From: JBCDCU01 sp039180865 | GTDB lineage: Bacteria > Pseudomonadota > Alphaproteobacteria > Rhizobiales > JACESI01 | DNA: 20,847 bases | Reading direction: 5' to 3' | Assembly: GCA_039180865.1 (NCBI GenBank) | Contig: JBCDCZ010000044.1 | Location: forward strand, 1-20,847 | Shown here: one piece after another, positions 1 to 6,220 of the stretch | Numbering within the stretch: position 1 is the stretch's first letter | Layout: every line of letters begins with the position of its first letter | Program-made: the position numbers and the translations under genes | Notes under the pieces: model-generated | What the model was told of the DNA's origin: nothing | The model's input: only the letters and a program-made list of their open reading frames with translations | Database searches by the model: none

Positions 1-1
1 C

Positions 2-76
2 GGGGCGCAGCCGGCCCGCCCCCGGCGTCACACTGTCGTGCTCGTGTCCACTGTGGGGCCAGCCTCGCTCTCATGA
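2..76 (+). CDS. possible 3' end of an upstream gene (partial)
   Basis: A reading frame open from the left edge ends at a TGA that overlaps the ATG of the next gene as ATGA, the usual arrangement of translationally coupled genes. Only about 24 residues are visible, rich in Pro and Arg and then Val and Ser, so no function can be given. The frame of the next gene is also open to the window edge, so that gene could instead begin further upstream and this stretch would then be a shadow. The ATGA overlap is the only positive evidence. Confidence 0.3.
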   Translation, partial: GAQPARPRRHTVVLVSTVGPASLS

Positions 77-1455
77 CTGCTTCGACCGATATTGGTTTGG
101 CTGCGTCTGTTAAAGGCGACCATGCAGCCTCGCACATGACCCCACATGAGGGCATTCCGGGAACTCATGGCGAAACAACAGGTGACACAAAGCAACGCGC
201 GCTTCCCGATGTCGCGCGCAAGGCGCTCGAGAACAAACGGCTTTTCGGCGAACCTAAATTGCCGGGGCCCGGCGATATCTGCCTCAACATACCGACAACG
301 CTTGCTGGCTTCTCGGATGCCATCAAAGAAGCTGAGAAGAGCGTTCATGCCAAGGCTACAACCGAGCATGCCAAGGATGATGGAAATCATGTTATGGCGG
401 AACAAACCACGCACTTTCCCGCGACGCTTGCAAGTCTTGCGCAGGCGGTCGCTTCCCACAATGTGACGGCACGGCAAGATGCACCCATTGTTCTGGCATC
501 TCTTGGCCAGAGCCCGAAAGCAGGCCGATTAGAAACAGAATCACTGCAACACATTCAGGAGCGACCTGCTAACGTGGACCCAGCACTTCCTGGTAACCTG
601 GACGAATTGGAAGTCCGACTGAACGCCGGGACATCGATTGCAACTGCAAATCAGCAGATCGGTCATGCGCCACTCTCGGAAAGAGCTCCAAAGATCGTAC
701 TCGCAAGCCTTCGCGCCAACCTTGCCGGAAAGGTTTGGGAAAATGACGCCACCGATCTTTCTTTCTGGGACCGTATTCGCGCGCCGGCGACTGCTTCAGA
801 AAACTCTGGGCTTAACACAACGCACGTGAACGCCCCAGTTAACCCGGTGGTGACCTCATCCGATTCCGCGAAAGAATTCGCAAGCGCGCCAACCGACACG
901 ATCATCGACGGTATCGCAGACACATTGCCCGAAACACGGCTTAACCGCACAACAGCGACGGCTTCTGATGCGGCACTTGCAGAAGCACAATGCGGTATTC
1001 GCTATGAATGGCGCGCAGCCAGCCTGCCTGCCGCAGGCGGGGAATGGCGCGACGGTGCGGCTTTCGTCAGGTTTGTGCCAGATATGAGCGACATTGACCT
1101 TGCAATCCTCGTCGCCCTCCTCGGCAACAGCGAACCCCTTCAAACGATCATTGCAGGTGGCGACGACATCGTTCTGGTGAGTGCTTTTTCTTCCTCCCGT
1201 TCACAGGATGATGCTCGCATCCTCGCAGAAAGCCGCACTCTCAATCTCAAGCGCTGCATTGCGTCAACGGTCGGTATTCCACTCGATCGCATTCAGACAT
1301 TCGGCCATGCCGAGGTGGCGCAGGAGGGCGGCGATGCAAGCGATGGTAACAGTGCCATCGAGATCACGTCGCGTACGGCGTATCTTGAACGGCTCAGAGC
1401 GTTGCAACCGCAAAGCAATGCTGGAGCGAGCCAAAATGTAAGCGCCCTTCAATAG
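73..1455 (+). CDS. low-complexity protein with C-terminal OmpA-like domain
   Basis: The 460-residue protein has two parts. Residues 1 to about 300 are Ala/Thr/Glu/Asn-rich and probably disordered. They hold four short hydrophobic motifs of the form P-x-[TI]-[LV]-A-[SG]-[LF], at about 73-84, 115-126, 137-148 and 206-217. Residues about 307-436 resemble an OmpA/MotB-type domain: a FVRFVPD strand, a GGDD turn, the DDARILAESR helix, then GIPLDRIQTFG and a closing AIEIT strand. In known families this domain binds peptidoglycan. Here no signal peptide or membrane segment is evident, which is odd for such a role. The ATG at 73 has no clear Shine-Dalgarno but overlaps an upstream stop as ATGA. The frame is also open to base 1, so a longer N-terminus cannot be excluded. 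It converges on the thiolase gene. The true function is unknown. Confidence 0.6.
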   Translation: MTASTDIGLAASVKGDHAASHMTPHEGIPGTHGETTGDTKQRALPDVARKALENKRLFGEPKLPGPGDICLNIPTTLAGFSDAIKEAEKSVHAKATTEHAKDDGNHVMAEQTTHFPATLASLAQAVASHNVTARQDAPIVLASLGQSPKAGRLETESLQHIQERPANVDPALPGNLDELEVRLNAGTSIATANQQIGHAPLSERAPKIVLASLRANLAGKVWENDATDLSFWDRIRAPATASENSGLNTTHVNAPVNPVVTSSDSAKEFASAPTDTIIDGIADTLPETRLNRTTATASDAALAEAQCGIRYEWRAASLPAAGGEWRDGAAFVRFVPDMSDIDLAILVALLGNSEPLQTIIAGGDDIVLVSAFSSSRSQDDARILAESRTLNLKRCIASTVGIPLDRIQTFGHAEVAQEGGDASDGNSAIEITSRTAYLERLRALQPQSNAGASQNVSALQ

Positions 1456-1466
1456 ATGAAGGACGC
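1442..1466. terminator. hairpin between convergent genes
   Basis: An inverted repeat pairs GCG-C-CCTTCA with TGAAGG-A-CGC around a five-base loop. It gives nine pairs and one mismatch, and overlaps the stop codon of the OmpA-like gene. It lies between that gene and the convergent thiolase gene, where a bidirectional terminator would be expected. No strong T tract follows on either strand, so the call is weak. Confidence 0.3.
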
Positions 1467-1490
1467 CACATAGCTTCGGTTGAATGGCTG

Positions 1491-2675
1491 TCAGGCGTCA
1501 TACGCCTTGACAATGAGAGCAATCCCCTGCCCGCCCCCGATACACATCGTGGCAGCACCCATTTCGGCCTTGGTGCGCTTCATTTCATAAAGAAGCTTTG
1601 TCGTGATGATCGCACCGCTTGCTCCGATCGGATGGCCAATCGCGACCGCGCCACCATTTGGGTTCACCTTTTCCGGATTGAGGCCAAGCTGATCGCTCAC
1701 CGCACAGGCCTGGGCGGCAAAGGCTTCATTTGATTCAATCACATCGAGATCGGCGGCTTCGAGCCCGGCTTTCTTGAGCGCAACCTGCATCGCCGGTACG
1801 GGCCCTATCCCCATGTAACGCGGATCGACGCCAGCATGCCCGTAAGCCATCACCTTCGCCATCGGTTTGAGGCCCCGCTCACGTGCTGTCTTTTCATTCA
1901 TCAGGATAAGCGATGATGCACCGTCATTGAGACCGGAAGCATTGCCCGCCGTGACCTTGCCATCTTTCTTGAAGACCGTTCTGAGCTTCGCGAGATCTTC
2001 CATCGATGCGTTCGGCCGCACATGTTCATCGGTATCAAAGACCGTTTCGCCCTTACGGCTCTTGATCGTGAGTGGAACGATCTGTTCGGAAAACCGCCCC
2101 TCGCTGATTGCATTCGCTGCGCGACGATGGCTTTCAACCGCGAATTCATCCTGACGCTCACGCGAAATCTGATATTTTTCGGCGACATTTTCTGCCGTAA
2201 CGCCCATATGCCCATGACCGAACGGGTCGTGGAGGGCCGCTGTCATCATGTCCGTCATGTCGGCGTCGCCAAGCCGCTGTCCCCAGCGGGCTGACGGGAT
2301 TGTATATGCCGCCCTGCTCATGCTTTCGGTTCCGCCTGCGAGCACGACATCAGCGTCCCCGAGAGCAATCACCTGAATACCGGAAACAATGGCCTGAAGG
2401 CCCGAACCGCAGAGCCGGTTGACGGTGAGTGCTGGTGCATGTTCCGGCACACCGGCTTCCAGGGCGGTCGTCCGAGAGACATACATGTCACGCGCCTCGG
2501 TATGGATAACGTTGCCATAGAACGCCTGATTGACATCGCTTGCGTCGATCCCGGCACGCTCAATTGCCACCTTGGCGGTCACTGCACCCATCTCTGTTGG
2601 TGTTAAACTCTTCAGCGAACCGCCGAAGTCGCCCACGGCGGTCCGCGCCGCCGATACAACCACTACGTCTTCCAT
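1491..2675 (-). CDS. acetyl-CoA acetyltransferase (thiolase family)
   Basis: This is a full-length 394-residue thiolase that condenses two acetyl-CoA to acetoacetyl-CoA or runs in the thiolytic direction. The nucleophile is Cys89 in NRLCGSG. NEAFAAQ (316-322), His348 in GHPIGASGA and Cys378 in CIGGGQG complete the catalytic set. The N-terminal SAARTAVGDFGG motif and the length of about 394 are typical of the AtoB/PhaA/BktB class. AGGAGAT (reverse complement of 2681-2687) is a good ribosome site for the ATG at 2675. A terminator separates it from the ene-reductase upstream, so it is probably transcribed on its own. It could use the acetoacetate generated by the BKACE enzyme at 17306 after activation, but that is inference and the genes are about 15 kb apart. 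The substrate chain length cannot be fixed from sequence alone. Confidence 0.93.
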   Translation of the reverse strand: MEDVVVVSAARTAVGDFGGSLKSLTPTEMGAVTAKVAIERAGIDASDVNQAFYGNVIHTEARDMYVSRTTALEAGVPEHAPALTVNRLCGSGLQAIVSGIQVIALGDADVVLAGGTESMSRAAYTIPSARWGQRLGDADMTDMMTAALHDPFGHGHMGVTAENVAEKYQISRERQDEFAVESHRRAANAISEGRFSEQIVPLTIKSRKGETVFDTDEHVRPNASMEDLAKLRTVFKKDGKVTAGNASGLNDGASSLILMNEKTARERGLKPMAKVMAYGHAGVDPRYMGIGPVPAMQVALKKAGLEAADLDVIESNEAFAAQACAVSDQLGLNPEKVNPNGGAVAIGHPIGASGAIITTKLLYEMKRTKAEMGAATMCIGGGQGIALIVKAYDA

Positions 2676-2814
2676 TCCTGATCTCCTGACCGATAGACTG
2701 ATCCGACTGGCCTACGCCCGCCGCACTCCCCGTTTCTCACAATAGTATTGAGCACTAAGGCAGGCGCGGGCTCAAGCATTGATCAGAAACAAATTCGCGC
2801 TGGATCCGGAAAAC

Positions 2815-2846
2815 AAAAAAGCTCCGGCGCATGGTCGCCGGAGCTT
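2815..2846 (-). terminator. intrinsic terminator of the ene-reductase gene
   Basis: AGCTCCGGCG (2820-2829) pairs perfectly with CGCCGGAGCT (2836-2845) around a six-base loop, and the stem extends one more pair. On the minus strand it is followed by TTTTTT (2815-2820), then GTTT. It lies about 40 bases past the stop codon of the gene ending at 2888, so it is a strong rho-independent terminator for that gene. Confidence 0.9.
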
Positions 2847-2887
2847 GGTCTGTATTGAGAGGCCTGCCCGCGCTCTCGAAATGTTTG

Positions 2888-3976
2888 TTAGCTCTGAAGC
2901 GCCGGATAGTCGGTGTATCCCTTTTCGGAACCTCCGTAAAACGTATCACCATCCGGTTCGTTCAGGTCTGCGCTCAGAAGATAGCGACGCGGGAGGTCAG
3001 GATTGGCGATGAACGGACGGCCAATCGCAAGCGCATCAGCATGATCGTTTGCAAGGGCTGTTGCGCTCTCATCGCGGCCATAACCGCCATTGGCGATGTA
3101 AAATCCATTATATGCAGCCCTCAGGCGCTTCATCATCGCACTTTCTTCTGGCGCGAGTGTGCTTCCAGGGAATTGCTCAACCACATGAAGGTAGGCAAGT
3201 TTCCGCGCGTCTAGCGCCTTGTAAAGGTAGGTGAAGAGCACTTCCGGATCGCTGTCACCCATATCGTTGAACTGACCAAGTGGCGACAAACGCACTCCAA
3301 TCCGGCCTTTCGGATAAACGGCTTCGACCGCATCGAGGACTTCCATCAGAAGCCGCGCACGGTTTTCGATCGATCCGCCGTATGCGTCGGTTCGGTCGTT
3401 AACGCCGTCCTGCAGGAACTGATCAAGCAGATAGCCGTTTGCAGCGTGGATCTCGATGCCATCGAAACCGGCTTTCAGTGCCATTTTCGCAGCGTGAGCA
3501 TAATCCGCGATCACAGCCTTAATGCCTGCCTCGTCGAGCGCTCGCGGGGTTGAGACGTCTTCGAACCCTTTTTCCGTGAAGGTCTGCGCGCCGGCCGCCT
3601 TATTCGAAGGTCCGACAGGCTGATCACCATCCGGCAAAAGGGACACATGGCTGATGCGTCCGACATGCCAGAGCTGCGAGAAAATCCGCCCGCCGCCAGC
3701 GTGAACGGCATCCGTGATCTTGCGCCATGCCGCGACATGATCCTCCGTGTAGATCCCCGGCGTGTTCAGATACCCCTTTCCGAGATCTGAAATCTGGGTC
3801 GCCTCAGTGAAAATCAGTCCTGCCGAGGCGCGCTGCGCGTAGTAGGTTTCAGCCGAAGGGCTTGGTGTTCCGTCTGGCTGCGCCCGGTTTCTGGTGAGCG
3901 GGGCCATCAGGATCCGGTTGGGCAAAGTGAGTTCACCCATCTCGATCGGTGTAAAAAGCTTCGAGACATCAGCCAT
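2888..3976 (-). CDS. Old Yellow Enzyme family ene-reductase (NemA-like)
   Basis: This 362-residue FMN-dependent NAD(P)H oxidoreductase is of the NemA/OYE type. Such enzymes reduce activated C=C bonds, nitro groups, maleimides or quinone-like electrophiles. Visible motifs are PNRILMAPLTRNR at 19-31 (Thr28 beside the flavin), SQLWHVGR at 100-107, the active-site block HAANGYLLDQF with His177, Asn180 and Tyr182 as probable proton donor, DAYGGSIENR at 197-206, Arg229, and the phosphate-binding GRPFIANPDLPRR at 319-331. Length is normal for the family and there is no signal peptide, so it is cytosolic. AAGGA eight bases before the ATG supports the start. Strong terminators lie downstream (2815-2846) and upstream (4195-4223), which makes it monocistronic. 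Two adjacent inverted repeats upstream could bind a repressor. Confidence 0.93.
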   Translation of the reverse strand: MADVSKLFTPIEMGELTLPNRILMAPLTRNRAQPDGTPSPSAETYYAQRASAGLIFTEATQISDLGKGYLNTPGIYTEDHVAAWRKITDAVHAGGGRIFSQLWHVGRISHVSLLPDGDQPVGPSNKAAGAQTFTEKGFEDVSTPRALDEAGIKAVIADYAHAAKMALKAGFDGIEIHAANGYLLDQFLQDGVNDRTDAYGGSIENRARLLMEVLDAVEAVYPKGRIGVRLSPLGQFNDMGDSDPEVLFTYLYKALDARKLAYLHVVEQFPGSTLAPEESAMMKRLRAAYNGFYIANGGYGRDESATALANDHADALAIGRPFIANPDLPRRYLLSADLNEPDGDTFYGGSEKGYTDYPALQS

Positions 3977-4104
3977 TTATTGCATCCTTTTCCAGTGAAG
4001 CACGGTCCGTTGGGAGGGAGGGAAATATCTGGCCCGCGCAGTGTCTTGTGGATGAAATGTGGTTCGTCATAGTGCGCTGCAACGAAATGCAGGCCCTGAT
4101 CCAG

Positions 4105-4137
4105 TGAACAGTGTGTTCAGAAAACGCAGACGTTTTC
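4105..4137 (-). promoter_or_regulatory. two abutting inverted repeats upstream of the ene-reductase
   Basis: TGAACA-GTG-TGTTCA (4105-4119) is a perfect palindrome. It is followed directly by GAAAACG-CAGA-CGTTTTC (4120-4137), also perfect. They lie about 130 bases upstream of the ene-reductase start and downstream of the terminator at 4195-4223, in the only gap that can hold that gene's promoter. NemA-type genes are often controlled by electrophile-sensing repressors. Which regulator would bind here cannot be told, and no regulator gene is adjacent. Confidence 0.4.
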
Positions 4138-4194
4138 CTCAAGCTCCTGTCGGCGGCCAGGCAGCGGAATACATAGAAAAAGTGATCTCAAAAT

Positions 4195-4223
4195 AAAAAT
4201 CGCTCCGCCATAGGGCGGAGCGA
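4195..4223 (-). terminator. intrinsic terminator of the candidate effector gene
   Basis: TCGCTCCGCC (4200-4209) pairs perfectly with GGCGGAGCGA (4214-4223) around a four-base loop. On the minus strand it is followed by TTTTTATTTTG. It lies about 48 bases past the stop codon at 4271 and ends the chaperone/effector unit. On the plus strand it is followed by GGTGCTTTTTT, so it might act in both directions. Confidence 0.88.
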
Positions 4224-4270
4224 GGTGCTTTTTTGCGGCAGCTTCTATCGGCCACCTTAAAAGGGGGGCT

Positions 4271-5275
4271 TTACCAGCCGCTCTTCACGAGACCGACCTC
4301 TTTCAACGCTTTCTGCTGTTCTTGGTACTCGGCCTTTGCGGCTTCATAAGCCTCGTTGTAGAAGTCGGGGCTTGCTAGTGGGCCAACGTTATCGCGCATT
4401 TCGTCTAAGCCACCCGGGATGATGTCGTTGGCAACCGCATCATTGTATTTTTGATCCAGCACCATCGCTTTCATAAGGTTGTTGAACGCCTTGTCATCTT
4501 TCCGCAGGCGGCCCATCGTATCATTCATCAAACTCGTGATTTCATCTCGGCAATTAGCAAGTTGCTTCAACAGGTCCTTTTTCGCCGACGCTACCTCATC
4601 CGGGTTTTGCGGATCACGCATGCGGGCCTCGTCCCAGTTCAACTTTGCCTTTTCCGTGCTCCTACGTTGATAATGGGAGACATTCACCTCGAACTTGGCC
4701 TTTCCAAGCTTCCCGTTGTCGCCGCCCCCCACGAAATCGTCTGTCATATAGAAAACCAGTGCGTCATCGAATTCGCTCAAGCGCTCATTCGGGAAACCTG
4801 CCGGATCCTTCGCAAATTCATCGATCGGCATTCCATTGAATTTACTCAAGAAAATTGGGTTTTCTGCACTGAATTCCGACATACTGAATTTCAGAATAAC
4901 TTGCCGTGCTTGCGGCATCTCGGCAATGATCGTCCGGGGATGATCAACCAGACCGTCAAGCTTGTGCTCAGTGAAGAAGGCCTTCATATCGGAATCCGAC
5001 ATGACGCTCGACCAACCGCCCATATGCGATTTCGTGCTCAGATTTTTCTCTGCCCATTTGTCGAATGATTTGACGCCACTTTCGCCAAGCTCAGATTTGA
5101 CGTAATTGCGCATGTCTGTGAGCTGTTGGGACTGGCGCGACGTCGCCTTGCCCATCAGGTTGAGAAAAAAATTACCAACCCGGCTGACACCTTTCGGCAT
5201 TTCCGCAGGCTTGTTGTCCTGCATTTGTTGGGTGATGGCTGCAGATGCGCCGTTAAGTGACGAAAGTTCTGACAT
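4271..5275 (-). CDS. candidate type III effector with RGS-like domain
   Basis: This is a 334-residue soluble, largely helical protein with no known bacterial family that I recognise. The N-terminus (1-45) is Ser/Ala/Gln-rich with no Sec signal, as is common for type III substrates. The middle resembles a eukaryotic RGS domain. SEFSAENPIFL (133-143) matches the SEENIEFW signature, with Glu138-Asn139 at the positions of RGS4 Glu87-Asn88. FEVNVS (195-200) matches the KEVNLD strand, with Asn198 at RGS4 Asn128. LMNDTMGRL (249-257) loosely matches the last contact segment LMEKDSYRRFL. Spacings are longer by about 20 residues in two places, so insertions must be assumed. RGS domains speed GTP hydrolysis by G-alpha proteins. 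The CesT chaperone gene lies 224 bases upstream on the same strand, and AAGGGG precedes the ATG. The RGS reading is by eye only. The effector call rests mainly on the chaperone. Confidence 0.6.
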   Translation of the reverse strand: MSELSSLNGASAAITQQMQDNKPAEMPKGVSRVGNFFLNLMGKATSRQSQQLTDMRNYVKSELGESGVKSFDKWAEKNLSTKSHMGGWSSVMSDSDMKAFFTEHKLDGLVDHPRTIIAEMPQARQVILKFSMSEFSAENPIFLSKFNGMPIDEFAKDPAGFPNERLSEFDDALVFYMTDDFVGGGDNGKLGKAKFEVNVSHYQRRSTEKAKLNWDEARMRDPQNPDEVASAKKDLLKQLANCRDEITSLMNDTMGRLRKDDKAFNNLMKAMVLDQKYNDAVANDIIPGGLDEMRDNVGPLASPDFYNEAYEAAKAEYQEQQKALKEVGLVKSGW

Positions 5276-5499
5276 CGGTGGCCCCTTTTCACGTCTTCAT
5301 TCAAAGCTTCGCTACCGGCCTGCCCGTTGCGGGCGACCCTTTTTGACCGGCGCGTTGCCTGTGTTTTCAATGGTTGAGCCGACGTTACTTTACGGAACGA
5401 AACGCCGTGTGCTGAACAATACAGTCCTGGGATTTTTTCTCGATGACGTCGGCCAGCTTGGCGATTTCGACAGGTGTCCCTGCCGATACCGCTTCGGTT

Positions 5500-5979
5500 T
5501 CACACCCGGATCATGCTGGAAAAATCATCGGGCCCGCCAGACTGAGGTCCGGGACCGCCATCGTCTGACGGGAGATCAGGCGCGTCCATCCGCTGCTGCC
5601 AATATTCACAGAGTTTGGCAAAGCCGGTCACCAGTTCTTCCATCTCGGCTTCCTGGACCCGTTTCACGTCCAGCTTGTGGTGAACGATGACGTCTTTGGT
5701 TTCCGGATTGATCGATAATGTCGCCCCGCCTGTGCCCTGCCACATGAAGTTCGCTGATAGAAGCAACTCGTAAACCGCCGCCTTCTTATCGCCCGAAGGA
5801 GAAGGAAGCGCGGATGCCAACACCAGAATGTCTTCTTCCTCGAAATATTCGAAATGAAGATCCGGACCGTCATCCATCTTCAGGATCAGATGGTTTTTCT
5901 CATCAAGCTTGAGTCCACCCTCCATGTTGATTGCCTTGCCGAAACCGGAAATCAGTCCTTCCGCGTGCATGCGTGCCAT
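5500..5979 (-). CDS. CesT/Tir-family type III secretion chaperone
   Basis: From the ATG at 5979 the protein has about 159 residues, the usual size for class I type III chaperones. These small cytosolic dimers hold an effector's N-terminus unfolded for export. In this numbering the fold is visible as an N-terminal helix, GGLKLDEKNHLILKMDD, HFEYFEEEDILVLASAL, the helix AVYELLLSANFMWQGTGG, ATLSINPETKDVIVHHKLD, and a last helix ending EYWQQRM. LLLSAN...GTGGATL is the family hallmark. The tail is Gly/Pro/Asp-rich and ends MIRV. An in-frame TTG at 6033 would add 18 residues, but AAGGA seven bases before the ATG and a promoter-like element inside the extension favour 5979. The likely client is the protein encoded next, at 4271-5275. 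No type III apparatus gene is recognised in the window. Confidence 0.87.
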   Translation of the reverse strand: MARMHAEGLISGFGKAINMEGGLKLDEKNHLILKMDDGPDLHFEYFEEEDILVLASALPSPSGDKKAAVYELLLSANFMWQGTGGATLSINPETKDVIVHHKLDVKRVQEAEMEELVTGFAKLCEYWQQRMDAPDLPSDDGGPGPQSGGPDDFSSMIRV

Positions 5980-6018
5980 TGGCTTGTCCTTGATTTGGAG
6001 CGTTTCACTATTGCCAAG

Positions 6019-6047
6019 TCTTATCGTTCGCAATCTTGCAAGGTCAA
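6019..6047 (-). promoter_or_regulatory. possible promoter of the chaperone/effector unit
   Basis: On the minus strand TTGACC (6042-6047) is followed after 17 bases by ATAAGA (6019-6024), a fair sigma-70-like pair. Transcription would start near 6010-6015, about 30 bases before the preferred ATG at 5979 and inside the longer TTG-initiated frame. No HrpL-type GGAACC...CCAC box was found here on this strand. Confidence 0.35.
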
Positions 6048-6220
6048 GGCCGGTCGAAGCGCCTCAAGATGCCATTTCGTTACGGAATCTTACACTTCTT
6101 GGAACATACTCATAGGCAGCAATGAGCCGCAGGGGCTTCGCTCTCCAATGGCATTGATTTTTCGCCTGCCCTTGAGCAAGTATCGCCCAGTTCGTTCACC
6201 GCAGACATTGAAACCGGGAG

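Noticed and set aside
28..477. 149-codon frame on the minus strand opposite the first gene
   Set aside because: It lies inside the longer plus-strand gene, has an irregular Cys/Arg/Met-rich composition and resembles no family.
2740..2750. CAATA-G-TATTG mini-palindrome upstream of the thiolase gene
   Set aside because: It is only five pairs with a one-base centre and could be chance or part of a -10 element. No matching -35 was found.
5322..5334. GCCCG-TTG-CGGGC hairpin followed by CCCTTTTT on the plus strand
   Set aside because: It looks like a plus-strand terminator, but no plus-strand gene ends here. The stem is only five pairs and the T tract is displaced.
5106..5690. 194-codon plus-strand frame spanning the effector start, the gap and the chaperone end
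   Set aside because: It overlaps two genes with better support on the other strand, and its Arg/Pro/Cys/Trp-rich translation is typical of an antisense shadow.
6101..6106. GGAACA as part of a possible HrpL-type box
   Set aside because: It is on the plus strand, pointing away from the chaperone gene, and no CCAC element follows at the required distance.
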